From positions 12,310,001 to 12,374,000 of the forward strand of contig NC_087163.1 of the NCBI RefSeq assembly GCF_035594125.1: a DNA stretch of 64,000 nucleotides, read 5' to 3'. Positions 24,957 through 48,759 of the stretch are shown here, in pieces. Positions within the stretch are counted from its first letter, which is position 1, and the number at the start of each line of letters is the position of its first letter. A program made the translations under genes and the position numbers. This stretch comes from Scylla paramamosain. Taxonomy: Eukaryota > Arthropoda > Malacostraca > Decapoda > Portunidae. Under the pieces are notes generated by a model that saw only the letters and a program-made list of their open reading frames with translations, was not told where the DNA came from and did no database searches.

Positions 24957-25013
24957 CAAAGCCTCCCATATGAGGAAATTAAAGACCTTACAAGAAATAT
25001 GTCTTCTGAAAAA
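24957..25013 (+). repeat. Remnant of the inverted cassette (57 bp)
   Basis: A short plus-strand piece in a minus array: 'gcaaagcctcccatatgagg' and following bases to 'tatgtcttctga'. It is the right-hand edge of the inverted half-HOR cassette, with the same breakpoint as 26,139, and stops after about 57 bp where minus m2 resumes ('aaaacactcaaaagacac'). Shared variants ('gcttttagggcttta', 'gctcacaaacac') tie it to the cassette edge at 26,090-26,195. Confidence 0.85.
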
Positions 25014-26138
25014 CACTCAAAAGACACTTTTCTGGTAATGTCATTTTTTTTCCCAAATGATGCTAGTTTCGCATGTAATTTAGCATTTTCGTAACTAAGA
25101 ATGTGAAAAACACTCAAAATACACAATTTGGTAAGGTAGTTCTGTTTATCTAATAAAAGTGTTATTCATACATTTATTCATGTTGGTATTTAAGAAATTT
25201 CTCTATATACACGAGTTTTTGCCTTTATTGCCTTGTGATTCTTTTAAAACTATAAAACACTCATTATACACGTTTCTCCTAATATCCTTTTGTTTCCTAA
25301 TACAGAGTGTTTTACATACATTTTTGCATTTTTTGTAGGTAACAAGCTCAAAACATTCAAAATATATCTTTTTGGTAATGTTATTCTATTTCTTCATATA
25401 GGATGGTTTGTATCCGCTTTAGCGTTTTTCTACGTAAAACACTGAAAAGACACGTTTTCAGTAATTTTCTTTTCCATTCACATATTGACTGACTTCCATA
25501 TCATTTATCGTTTTGGTGCCTAACATGCTGAAAAACACTGAAAAGACAGGTTTCTGGTAAAGTCCTTTAACTTCCTTATATAGGTGGCTTTGCATGCACT
25601 TTAGGGTTTTGTACATAACAATCCGAAAAAAAAAGCTATAATTAACTTCTATAATAATATTCTTTTTTCCACAAAACTTCCGTGAATTTTGGCAGAGTTT
25701 TAGCATCTCGGTACCTATGAAGATGAATAACCAAAAAAAAAAAAAAAAAATCCCATTTTTTTTTTTTATTTATTTATTTATTTAGAGTGTTATTTGTGGG
25801 TTTTAGCTTTTTGGTACTGAAGGAACTTAAAAATCACTCATAATACACGTTTCTCGTAATGTTCTTTTGTTTCCCAAACATAAGGTTCTTTGTATGTATT
25901 TAAGCGTTTTTATACATAACATGATAAAAAAAACACTCAAAATACATGTATTTGGTAATGTTATTCTGTTTCTCCATAAAATGTATTTTGCATGCGTTTT
26001 AGTGTTTTGGTATGTAACGAGCTCAAAAAAAAAATAAAGGTAGGTTCTTGGTAAAATTTGGTTTTATTCCCATGTAATGTGATTGCCCTGGCTTTTAGGG
26101 CTTTATTGCGTAACACGCTCACAAACACTGAAAAGACA
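25014..26138 (-). repeat. HOR satellite array 2, minus
   Basis: One HOR unit with m6 landmark at 25,710, bounded on both sides by copies of the same strand-switch junction. The order m2, m1, m12 ... m3, m2 is intact in the minus reading. The hinge tract at 25,733-25,785 is A-rich then T-rich. No gene is visible. Confidence 0.9.
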
Positions 26139-26613
26139 TGCAAAGCCTCCCATATGAGGAAATTAAAGACCTTACAAGAAATATGTCTTCTGAATGTTTT
26201 TCAGTATATTAGGCACCAAAACGATAAATAATTAAGAACTCACTCTATGTAGGAATCCGAAAGAAAATTACTGAAAACGTGTCTTCTCAGTGTTTTACGT
26301 AGAAAAACGCTAAAAATGATAGAAACCAAACAATATCAAGAAGCAGAAAAACATTACCAAAAATTTATATTTTGAGTGTTTGTGTGCTTGTTTCCTACAA
26401 AAAAAAGCGAAAATTGATAAAAAGCACTCTATATTGGGAAAGAAAGGGATATTGCGAGAAAAGTGTATAATGAATGTTTTATAGTTTAAAAAAAACACAA
26501 GGCAAAAAACGCAAAAACTTGTGTATATGGAGAAGTTTCCTATATACCAAAATGCAGAAACTCATGAATAACACTCTTAATTGAGAAACAGAGCAACCTT
26601 AGTAAATGCGTGT
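26139..26613 (+). repeat. Inverted half-HOR cassette, copy 2
   Basis: A ~474-bp plus-strand block (m7, m8, m9, m10, m11, m12) inside a minus array. The edges are the exact counterparts, inverted, of those at 4,286-4,738. On the left minus m2 joins plus m7 ('gacatgcaaagcctccc'). On the right plus m12/m1 ('taaatgcgtgtcaaaaac') joins minus m3 ('aagacaagttcttt'). Confidence 0.9.
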
Positions 26614-28289
26614 CAAAAACACTAAAAGACAAGTTCTTTGTAAAAGTTGGTTTTATTCCCATGTAATGTGATTGCCCTGCTTTTTAGTGCTTTATTGCCT
26701 AACACGCTCAAGAACACTCAAAGACATTTTTCTGGTAATATCATTTTTTTCCCACATAAAGCTAGTTTCGCATGGAATTTGGGGTTTTGGTAACAAAGAA
26801 TGTAAAAAACACTCAAAATACACGCTTTTAGTAAAGTTGTTCTGTTTCTTTATTAAGAGTGTTATTCATGAGTTTCAGTATTTTGATATCTTAGAAACTT
26901 CTCCATACAGTCGAGTGTTTGCGTTTTTTGCCTTGTGATTCTGATGAAACTATAAAACACTTATTATACACGTTTCTCGTTATGTCCTCATTTTTTCTTA
27001 TATAGAGTGTTTTGCATCCATTTTCGCGTTTTTTTTTTTATGTAACAAGCTAAAAAAACACACAAAATATACATTTTTGGTAATGTTATTCTATTTCTTC
27101 ATATTGCTTGGCTTGCATCCGTTTTAGCGTTTTTCTACGTAAATCTTTTAAAAGACACGTTTTCAGTAATTTTGTTTTGGATTTCCATATAGAGTGACTT
27201 TCATATTATTTATCATTTTGGTGCCTAACATGTAGAAAAACACTCAAAAGACAGGTTTCTTGTAAAGTCGTTAAATTTTATCAGATAAGTGGCTTTGCAT
27301 ACACTTTATGGTTTGGAACATAACTCCGACAAAAAAGGTAAGATTAACTTTTTCGATAATGTTTTTTCCATAAAATTTTCCTAAATTTTGGCAGAATTTT
27401 GGCATCTTGGTACCTATGAACATCAATAATAAAATATAAAAATGCTATTTTTTTGTATATTATTTTTTCTTTATAAAGAGTGTTATTTGTAGGTTTTAAC
27501 GTTTTGGTACTTAAGGAACTTAAAAACATTCATAATACACATTCCTCTTAATGTCCTTTCGTTTCCCAAATATGGGGATCTTTGCATGTATTTAAGCCTT
27601 TTTATAGGTAACATGATAAAAAACACTCAAAACACTTGTTTTTGATAATGTTATTCTGCTTCTCCATAAAGGAGTGTTTTACATGCGTTTTAGCGATTTG
27701 GTATATAAGGAGCTGAAAAACACTTCAAGGCAAGTTGTTGGTAAAAGTTAGTTTTATTCCAGTGTAATATGATTGCCGTGCTTTTCAGTGCTTTATTGAC
27801 TAACACGTTCAAAAACACTGAAAAGATACTTCTGGTAATGTAATTTATCCCACATAAAACTAGTTTCGCATGCTTTTTAGGGTTTTGCGATGAATGTGAA
27901 AAAACTCTCAAAATACATGCATTTGGTAATGTTGTTCTGATTCTTAATTAAGATTGTTATTCATGATTTTCAGCATTTTGGTATCTAAGAAACTTCTTTA
28001 TAAACACGAGTTTTTGCGTTTTTTGCCTTGTGGTTCTTGTGAACGAAAAGTTCTTTTGCCCGAAAATAATAAGACACTCATTATACATGTTTCTCGTAAT
28101 GTCCTTTTCTTTCCCAATAGGGACTGCTTTACATCCTTTTTCGCGTTTTTTGTAGGTAACAAGCTCAAAAACACTCAAAATATACTTCTTTGGTTATGTT
28201 ATTGTATTTCTTCATATTGGTTGGTTTTCATCTGTTTTAGCGTTTTTCTACGTAAAACAGCGAAAAGACACGTTTTCAGTAATTTTTTT

Positions 28290-28312
28290 TCGATTCCCAA
28301 AGAATTTTGCCG
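28290..28312 (-). repeat. Hinge-skip deletion junction, copy 2
   Basis: The reverse-complement form of the junction at 11,753 and 55,722: 'tcgattcccaaagaatttt'. It lies 1,154 bp from the m9 'ttttaaaag' variant at 27,143. The corresponding distance on the plus strand is 1,159 bp (55,722 to 56,881). Confidence 0.85.
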
Positions 28313-31074
28313 GAATTTTGACATCTTACTACCTATGAAGATGAATAACAAAAATTTAAAAAAAATATATACTTTATTTTAATTTGTTTTTCTCTATAAA
28401 GAGTGTTATTTCTCGGTTTTACCTTTTTTGGTACTAAATAAACTTAAAAACACTCAATACACATTTCTCGTAATGTCCTTTTGTTTCCCAAAATTAGGGT
28501 TCTTTGCATGTATTTAAGCGTTTTTATTGGTAACATGATCAAAAACACACAAAATACATGTTTTTGGTAATTTTATTCTGTTTCACTATAAAGTTTGTTT
28601 TCCATGTGTTTTAGTGTTCTGGTATATAAGGACCTCAAAAACAATTAAAGGCAAGTTCTTGGTAAAAATTCGTTTTACTCCAATGTAATGTTATAGCCCT
28701 CCTTTTTAGTGGTTTATTGCCTATCACGCTCAAAAATACTCAAAAGACACTTTTCTAGTAAAGTCTTTTTTTTTTCCCACAATCGATTTTCGCATGGAAT
28801 TTGGGGTTTTGGTAACTAAGAATGTTAAAAGCACTGAAAACACATGCATTCAATAAGGTTGTTCTGTTTCTCAATTAAGAGTGTTATACATGAGTTTTAT
28901 CATTTTGGTATCTAGGAAACCTCTCCATATACACGAGATTTTGCGTTTTTTGCCTTTTGGTTCTTTTGAACTATAAAACACTCATTATACACTTTTCTTG
29001 CAATGTCCTTTTCATTCCCAATATAGAGCGCTTTGCATCAAATTTTGCGTTTTTTGTAGGTAACAATCTCAAAAACACTCAAAATATACCTTTTTAGTAA
29101 CGTTTTTCTACTTCTTGGTATTGGTTGCTTTCCATCCGTTTTAGTGTTTTTCTACGTAAAACACTGAGAAGACACGTTTTCAGTAACTTTGTTTTGGATT
29201 CCCATAAAGAGTGAGTTCCTTATTATTTATCGTTTTGTGCCAAACATGTTAAAAAACACTCAAAACACAGATTTCTTGTAAGGTCGTTTAATTTCCTTAT
29301 ATAGCAAGCTTTGCATGCACTTTAGGGTTTGGTACATAACAGTCCGAAAAAAAAAGCTGAAATTAACTTTTTGATAATATTGTTTTATCATATGATTGCC
29401 CTGAATTTTCCCAGAATTTTGTCATCTTGGTACCTATGAAGATGAATAAGAGAAAAAAAATTCCTATGTTTTAAATTTTTTTATTTTTTTATTTTCTAAA
29501 TAAAGAGTGTTATTTGTGGGTTTTAGCTTTTTGGTACTTAAGGAACTTAAAAAAACACTCATAATACACGTTTCTCGTAATGTCCTTTTGTTTCCCAAAC
29601 ATAATGTTCTTTGCATATATTTAAGCGTTTTTATAGATAACATGATCAAAAACACTCAAAATACATGTTTTTGGTAATGTTATTCTGTTTCTCCGTAAAG
29701 TTTGTTTTGCATGCGTTTTAGCGGTTTGTTATATAAGGAGCTCAAAAACACTTAAAGGTAAGTTTTTGGTATAAATTGGTGTTATTCCAATGTAGTATGA
29801 TTTCCCTGCTTTTTAGTGCTTTATTGCCTCTCACGCTCAAAAACAATTAAAAGACACTTTTCTGGTAATGTCATTTTTTTTCTCACATAAAGGTGGTTTT
29901 GCATGCAATTTGGGATTTTTGGTAACTAAGAATGTGAAAAGCACTAAAAATACATGCATTTAGTAAGGTTGTTCTGTTTCTCAATTAAGAGTGTTATTTA
30001 TGAGTTTCAGCATTTTGGTATCTAGGAACCTACTCCATATCCACGAATTTTTGTGTTTTTTGCCTTTTGGTTCGTTTGAACTATAAAAACTCATTATACA
30101 CTTTTCTTGCAAAGTCCTTTTGTTTTCTAATATAGAGTGCTTTGCATCAATTTTCCCGTTTTTTGTAGGTAATAAGCTCAAAAACATTCAAAATATACCT
30201 TTTTGGTAATGTTTTTCTATTTCTTGATATTGGTTGTTTCAATCCGTTTTAGCGTTTTTCTACGTAAAACACTGAAAAGACACGTTTTGAGCAATTTTGT
30301 TTTGAATTCTCATATAGAGTGAGTTCCTTATTATTGATCGTTTTGGTGCCTAACATGCTGAAAAACACTCAAAAAACAGATTTCTGGTAAGGTCGTTTAA
30401 TTTCCTCATATAGGAGACTTTGGATGCACTTTATGGTTTGGTATATAACAGTCTGAAAAAAAAGCTAAAATTAACTTTTTTTAATAATTTTCTTTTATCA
30501 TATAATAGCCCTGAATTTTCCTAGAATTTTGGCATCTCGGTACCTATGAAGATGAATAAAAAAAAAAAAAATCCTATTTTTTAATTTTTTTACTTTGTTT
30601 CTAAATAAAGTGTTATTTGTGGGTTTTAACTTTTTGGTACTTAAGCAACTTAATAACACTTATAATACACATTTCTCATAATGTCCTTTCGTTTCGCAAA
30701 CTTAAGGTTCTTTGTATGTATTTAAGCGTTATTATAGATAACATGATGAAAACCCTCAAAATTTATTTTTTTGGTAATTTTATTATGTTTCTCCATAAAA
30801 GGTGTTTTGTATACGCTTTAGCGTTTTGGTATGTAATGAGCTCAAAAACAAGTTCTTGGTAAAAGTTGTTTTTATTCCCATGTAATGTGATTTCCCTGCT
30901 TTTTAGTGCTTTATTGCCTAACACGCTCAAAAACACTCAAAAGACACTTTTCTGGTAATATCTTTTTTTTCCCACATAAAGCTAGTTTTGCATAGAATTT
31001 GGGGTTTTGGTAACTAAGAAGGTGAAAAAAAAACTCAAAACACAGGCATTTAGTAAGGTTGTTCTATTTCTTCA

Positions 31075-31215
31075 TTAAAAGTGTTATTCATGAGTTCCAG
31101 CATTTTGGTATGTAAGAAACTTTTCTTCTACACACATTTGATAAGGTATTTCTGTTTCAAAATTAAAAGTGTTATTCATGAGTTTCAGCTTTTTGGTATG
31201 TAAGAAACTTTTTTT
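31075..31215 (-). repeat. Tandem m12 duplication, copy 1
   Basis: Subunit m12 ('gtgttattcatgagtt' ... 'ttttggtatgtaagaaac') occurs twice in succession, joined by an AC-rich linker ('tctacacacatttg'). The same arrangement with the same linker occurs in plus orientation at 63,003-63,150. Confidence 0.85.
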
Positions 31216-31674
31216 ATGTACACGAGTTTTTGAGCTTTTTACCTTGTAGTTCTTGTCAAACTATAAAACACTCATACACGTTTCACGTAATGTCCTTATC
31301 TTCGCTAATATGAAGTGCATTCCATCCATTTTTGCATTTTTTGTAGGTAACAAGATCAAAAACACATAAAAATATATCTTTTTGGTAATGTTATTCTATT
31401 TCTTCATATTGGTTAGTTTACATCCGTTTTAGCGTTTTTCTACGTAAATCACTGAAAAGACACGTTTTCAGTAATATTGTTGAAATTGCTGAAAAACACT
31501 CAAAAGACAGGTTTCTGGTAAAGTCGTGTAATTTCCCCATATAGGTGGATTTGCATACACTTAAGGGTTTGTACATAACTCCGCAAAAAAGCTAAAATTA
31601 TTTTTTTATATAATGTTTTTTTTTTTTTTTTTTTTACAAAATTTCCATTAATTTTGCCAGAATTTTGCCATCTC

Positions 31675-32223
31675 GGTACCTATGAAGATGAATGACAAAA
31701 TTTTTTTTTTCTCTCTATAAAGAGTGTTTTTTGTGGGTTTTAGCTTTTTGGTACTTAACTTAAAAACACTCATAATACATGATTTTCTTAATGTCCTTTT
31801 GTTATACAAACATAAGGTTCTTTACATGTATTTAAGCGTTTTTATAGATTACATGATCAAAAACACTCAAAATATATGTTTTTGGTAATGTTATTCTGTT
31901 TCTCTATAAAGGGTGTTTTGCATGCGTTTTAGCGATTTGGTATGTAAGGATTTAAAAAACACTTAAAGGCAAGTTCTTCGTAAAAGTTGGTTTTATTCCC
32001 ATATAATGTGATTGTTCTGCTCTTTAGTGCTTTGGTGCAAATCACGCTAAAAAACACTAAAAAGACACTTTTTTGGAAATATCTTTTTTTTTCCCACATG
32101 AAGGTAGTTTCGCATGTAATTTGGCATTTTCGTAACTAAGGATGTTAAAAACACTCAACTTTTTTTCGTAATGTTCTTTTTTCCACATAAATTCCCTGAA
32201 TTTTGGCAGAATTTTAGCATCTC
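31675..32223 (-). repeat. Compact 548-bp HOR unit
   Basis: The two hinge landmarks are 548 bp apart. Near 32,155 minus m1 ('gttaaaaacactcaac') is joined directly to the middle of m6 ('ttttttcgtaatgttc'), so m7-m12 are missing. Confidence 0.8.
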
Positions 32224-32654
32224 GGTACCTATGAAAATGAATAAAAAAAATTTAAAAAAAATCCCATTTTCTTATTTTTTGATTCATTATTATTTTTTTT
32301 TCTAATGAGTGTTATTTGTGGGTTTTAGCTTTTTGGTACTGAAAGAACTTAAAAATCACTCATAATACACGTTTCTCGTAATGTTCATTCGTTTCCCAAA
32401 CATAAGGTTCTTTGCATGTATTTAAGCGTTTTTATAGATAACATGATCAAAAACACTCAAAATACATATATTTCGTAATGTAATTCTGTTTCTCCATAAA
32501 ATGTATTTTGCATGCGTTTTAGCGTTTTGGTACGTAAGGAGCTCAAAAACACTTAAAGACAAGTTTTTGGTAAAATTTGGTTTTATTCCCATGTAATGTG
32601 ATTGCCCTGGCTTTTAGTGGTTTATTGCGTAACACGTCCAAAAACACTGAAGAG

Positions 32655-33107
32655 ACATGCAAAGCGTCCCATATGAGGAAATTAAAGACCTTACCAGAAA
32701 TCTGTCTTTTGAATGTTTCTCAGAATGTTAGGCACCAAAACGATAAAAAATAAGGAACTCACTCTATGTGGGAATCCAAAAGAAAATTAGTGAAAACGTG
32801 TCTTTTCCAGTGTTTTAAGTAGAAAAACGCTAAAACTGATTCAAACCAAGCAATATCAAGAAGCAGAAAAACTTACCAAAAATATGTATTTTGAGTGTTT
32901 TTGAGCTTGTTACCTACAAAAAAACGGGAAAATGGATACAAAGCACTCTATATTGGGAAACAAAGGGACATTGTGAGAAAAGTGTATAATAAATAATTTA
33001 TAGTTCAAAAAAAACACGCGGCAAAAAACGCAAAAACTCGTGTATATGCTGAAACTCATGAATAACCCTCTTAATTCAGAAACAGAGGAACCTTACTAAA
33101 TGCGTGT
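32655..33107 (+). repeat. Inverted half-HOR cassette, copy 3
   Basis: A ~453-bp plus-strand block within the minus array, with the same subunit content (m7-m12) and edges as copies 1, 2 and 4. The left edge is 'gagacatgcaaagcgtccc' and the right edge 'aaatgcgtgtcaaaaac'. It lacks about 20 bp in m12 ('gtgtatatgctgaaactc'). Confidence 0.9.
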
Positions 33108-34115
33108 CAAAAACACTAAAAGGCAAGTTCTTCGTAAAAGTTGGTTTCATTCCCGTGTAATGTGATTGCCCTGCTTTTTAGTGCTTTATTGCCTAACACG
33201 CTCAAAAACACTCAGACACTTTTCTGGTAATGTGATTTTTTTCCTACATAAAGCTAGTTTCGCATGGAATTTGAGGTTTTGGTAACTAAGAATGTAAAAA
33301 AACACTCAAAATACACGCATTAAGTAAGGTTGTTCTGTTTCTTGATTAAGAGTGTTATTCATGAGTTTCAGTATTTTGGTATCTTAGAAACTTCTCCATA
33401 TAGTCGAGTTTTTGCGTTTTTTGCCTTGTGATTCTGGTGAAACTATAAAACACTCTTTATACACGTTTCTCGTTACGTTTTTTTTTTTTTCCTTATATAT
33501 AGAGTGCTTTGCATATATTTTCGCGTTTTTTTTATGTAACAAGCTCAAGAAAACACAAAATATATTTTTTGGTAATGTTATTCTATTTCTTCATGTTGGT
33601 TGGTTTGCATCCGTTTTAGCGTTTTTCTACGTAAATCTTTTAAAAGACACGTTTCCAGTAATTTTGTTTTGGATTTCCATATAGAGTGACTTTCATATTA
33701 TTTATCGTTTTGGTGACTTTTTGTTGCCTTTTGTGTCCCAATATAGAGTGCTTTCCATCCATTTTCGCGTTTTTTGTAGGTAACAATTTCAAAAACACTC
33801 AAAATATACCTTTTTGGTAATGTTATTCTATTTCTTTATTTTGGTTGGTTTGCATCCGTTTTAGCCTTTTCTACGTAAAACACCGAAAAGACACGTTTTC
33901 AATAATTTTGTTTTGGATTCCCATATAGATTGACTTCCTTGGGTTTTATCGTGTTGGTTCCAAACATGCTGAAAAACACTCATAAGACAGTTTTCTGGCA
34001 AAGACGTTTAATTTCCATATATAGGTGGCTTTGCATGCAATTTAGGGGTTTGTTACATAGCAGTCCGAAAAAAAACTTTAAATTTAACTTTTTTGATAAT
34101 GTTCTTATTTCATAT
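33108..34115 (-). repeat. HOR satellite array 2, minus, final part
   Basis: Minus m3 to m6 sequence, including the m9 'ttttaaaag' variant at 33,643, which lies 535 bp from the cassette edge. A local deletion lies near 33,715. The array ends at about 34,115, where minus m6 ('gttcttatttcatataatga') abuts plus m1/m2 ('ttaacagaaaagtgtc'). Confidence 0.85.
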
Positions 34116-45540
<11,425 letters not shown>

Positions 45541-45991
45541 TAAGGCGTTTTGGTTTCTAAAAAGCTGGAAAACGTTTAAATCATACGTTTTTGGTAATGT
45601 CTCCCGATAAAGGCTATTTATCGTTTTTAGCATTTTGGAACGTAAGAAGCTCAAAAACACTCAAAAGACACCATTTTGATAATGTTGTTTTGATTTCTAT
45701 ATAGAGTGTCTTCCATGCTCTTTAGAGTTTTGGTGTTAACGTTGAAAAGCACCGAAATAAAATGAAATGGATGAATTTTTGCGTGTTGGTACGTAATAAG
45801 CTTAAAAAACATTCAAAATACACGTTTTTGGCAATAGTATTTTGTTTCTCCATGAAGTTTCTTTTCCCTGCATTTTAGTGTTTTGGTACGTAAACAGCTG
45901 AAAACATTCAAAAGACACGTTTTGTTTCTCCCGTATAGCTTACTTTGCATGCACTTTGGCGTTTTCGAAAACACTACTAATACATGTTTTT
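45541..45991 (-). repeat. Monomeric ~96-bp satellite, minus orientation
   Basis: About 4.5 minus monomers in a plus region. At about 45,992 the minus sequence ('ctactaatacatgtttttg') joins plus ('taccctatatgaggaaagg'). The block is similar in size to the inverted HOR cassette, but its monomers are diverged and its edges differ. Confidence 0.8.
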
Positions 45992-48699
45992 GTACCCTAT
46001 ATGAGGAAAGGAAATGCGATTTCCTGAAAAGTGCCTTTGGAATGTTTATTGGCGTGCTAGGCACCAAAACGCTAAAAAGCATGGAAAGCACCCTATAAAG
46101 GAAAACAAAGCAACTTTACCATAAACGTGTGTTTTCATTATTTTTTACTTTTTTACGTACCGAAACGCTAAATCGCATGAAAAAAAAAACATGGAGAAAT
46201 GATATCAAAAACAAATATTTCGAGTGTTTCTGAGTTAGTTAAGTAGAAAAACGCCAAAATGCATATATAATATCTTAAATGGGAAAATGAAAAGACGTTA
46301 TTAAAATGTGTACTATTGGTGTTTTTTTTTTTTTACTTATTAGATACGAAGTCGCTAAAATGCATGAATAACACTCTATATGTAATAACATTACCAAAAA
46401 CGTAAATTTTCAGTGTTTTTACATTGTTATGAATCAAAACGCCATAATGCATGTAAAGCCCCCTATTTGGGGAAAGGAAACGAAATTTCAGAAACGTATC
46501 TAAAATATGTTCTTCAGCGTGTTAGGCACAAAAATGCTAAAAAACATACAAATCACCTGATATGGGAATACAAAACAACATTAAGAAAACGTTTCTTTTG
46601 AGTGTCCTACGTACCAAAACGATAAAAAAAAAAAAAAAAAACATAGAAAACATCCTTTATGGAGAAACAGAATAACATTACCAAAAACAAGTATTTTGAG
46701 TGTTTTGTAAGATTGTTACATAAAAAACGCCTAAATGAATCGAAAATACTCTATATGGGAAAAATGAAGTCATTACGAGAAACGTGTATTATGAGTGTTT
46801 TTGACCTTCTTAGTATCAAAAGGGTAAAACGCATGAATAACACCCTATATGGAGAAATAGATATATGAAACGACATTAAAAACGCATGAAAATACCCTAT
46901 ATAGAGAAACAGAATACATTTACCAAAAACGGGCATTTTGAGTGTCTTTGAGCGTATTATGTACAAAATCGCCTATCATCAAACAAAACACCCTGCATAT
47001 GGAAATGAAAGGACATTACGAGAAACGTTTGTTACGTTATTTTTTTTTATTACTTTCCTAAGTACCAAATCAGTAAGAAGCTTCAATAGTCCTCTGAAGA
47101 AAAACAACAACCTTACCAAAAACGTGTATTTTTTTACATTGATAATTACCAAAACGCAAACATGCATATAAAGCAACCTATATGAAGAAACGAAACGAAA
47201 TCACTAGAAACTTGTCTTTTGTTATTTTTTTTGTGCGTGTTAGGCACCAAATCAGTAAGAAGCAACGAAATCACCCTATAGGGGAATACAAAACAACTTT
47301 ACTAAAACGTGTCTTTGGAGTGTTTTTTTTTTTTAAGGTTCTTACGAACTAAAATGTCAAAATACATGCAAACACCCTGTTAGGTACCAAAGCACCAAAA
47401 AGACCCTATATGAGGAAATGAAAGGACATAACAAAAAACGTGTATTATGAATTTTTTTTCTAGCTTCTTAGGTACCAAAACGCTAAAATAAATGAGTAGC
47501 ACACTATATGGAGAAAGAGAAACAAATTACCAAAATCGTGTAATTTGAATGTTTTTCACATTGTCAGGTAGCAAAACACCATAATGCTTGCTCGCTATAC
47601 GAGAAAATTTAACAATAATGTAAGAAATGTGTTTTTATGTGTTTTTCACATAAATGCTAAATAGCATAGAAAGCACCTTATATAGAAATGCAAAATAATA
47701 AGCATGTCTTTTAAGTGTTTTAAACTTTTTACTTACCAAAACGCTAAAACACGTGCAACAAACACGAATAACCTTACCAAATAGAAAAACCTTATCAAAA
47801 ACGTGTATTTTTTTTTTTTTACCTTGTTATGTACCAAAACGTCAAAATACATACGAAGCATCCTATATGGGGAAATAGAAAGACATTAGGAGAAAAAAAT
47901 TTTATTAGTGTTTTTGAGCTTCCTAAGTACCAAAACGATAAAACGCATGAATAGCACCCTATATAGAGAAAAAGAACAACATTATCTGAAACCTTTATTT
48001 TGAGCGTTTCTCATATTATGTAGCAAAACATCATAATGCATGCAGATCTCTATATGAAGAAGCAAAACTATATTACAGGAAACTTGAGTGTTAGGAATCA
48101 AAATGCTAAAAAGCATTGAAAGCACCCTATTTGGCAATATAAAATAACATTACCAAGAAAGTATCTTTAGAGTGTTTTTGACCTTCTTACGTGCGAAATC
48201 GCTGAAACGCATGCAAAACAACCTTTATGGAGAAACAGAATAACATTACCAAAAACTTGTATTTTGATTGTTTTTGTGCTTGTTAAGTACAAAAAATGAC
48301 AAATTACACGCAAAGCATCCTACGTGGAGAAAACAAAGGACATTACGAGAAAAGTGTATTATGAGAGATTTTGCGCTTTTTAGGTACCAAGACTCAAAAA
48401 CACATGATTAGCACTTTATATGGAAAAACAACTCTACCGAAAACTTTTACTTAAACTCTTTTTCATATTGTTAAGTACCAAAAGACAAAATGCATTGGAA
48501 GTCCCCTTTATCGGGAAACGAAACGACATTATCATCAACGTGCCTTTTGAGTGTTTTTCAACGTGTTAGACACCAGAACGCTAAAAAACATGGAAAGCAC
48601 TCTATAAAGGAATACAAAACAATATTACTAAAAACGTGGTTCTTATGCACAGAAACGCTAAAACCCATGCAAAACACCCTTTATGGAGAAGCGAAATAA
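45992..48699 (+). repeat. Monomeric ~96-bp satellite, plus orientation
   Basis: About 28 diverged plus monomers with several local truncations (for example near 46,870, 47,380 and 47,760). No HOR order and no gene is visible. It is interrupted at about 48,700, in the tail of a monomer ('ggagaagcgaaataa'), by the LINE fragment. Confidence 0.85.
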
Positions 48700-48759
48700 A
48701 TATTTCGTTGATAAATTACATTCAGGAAAGTTAGGGAACATCACTTACAGAAGAATAAG

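Larger units (their letters stand above)
26614..32654 (-). repeat. HOR satellite array 2, minus, central part
   Basis: About five and a half HOR units. Hinge landmarks are at 27,409, 28,329, 29,429, 30,539, 31,675 and 32,223. It carries the m9 'ttttaaaag' variant at 27,143, the hinge-skip junction at about 28,297, an m11 insertion copy near 28,040, the m12 duplication at 31,075-31,215, the m8 deletion junction at about 31,467 and a 20-T run at 31,616-31,635. No gene is visible. Confidence 0.9.
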
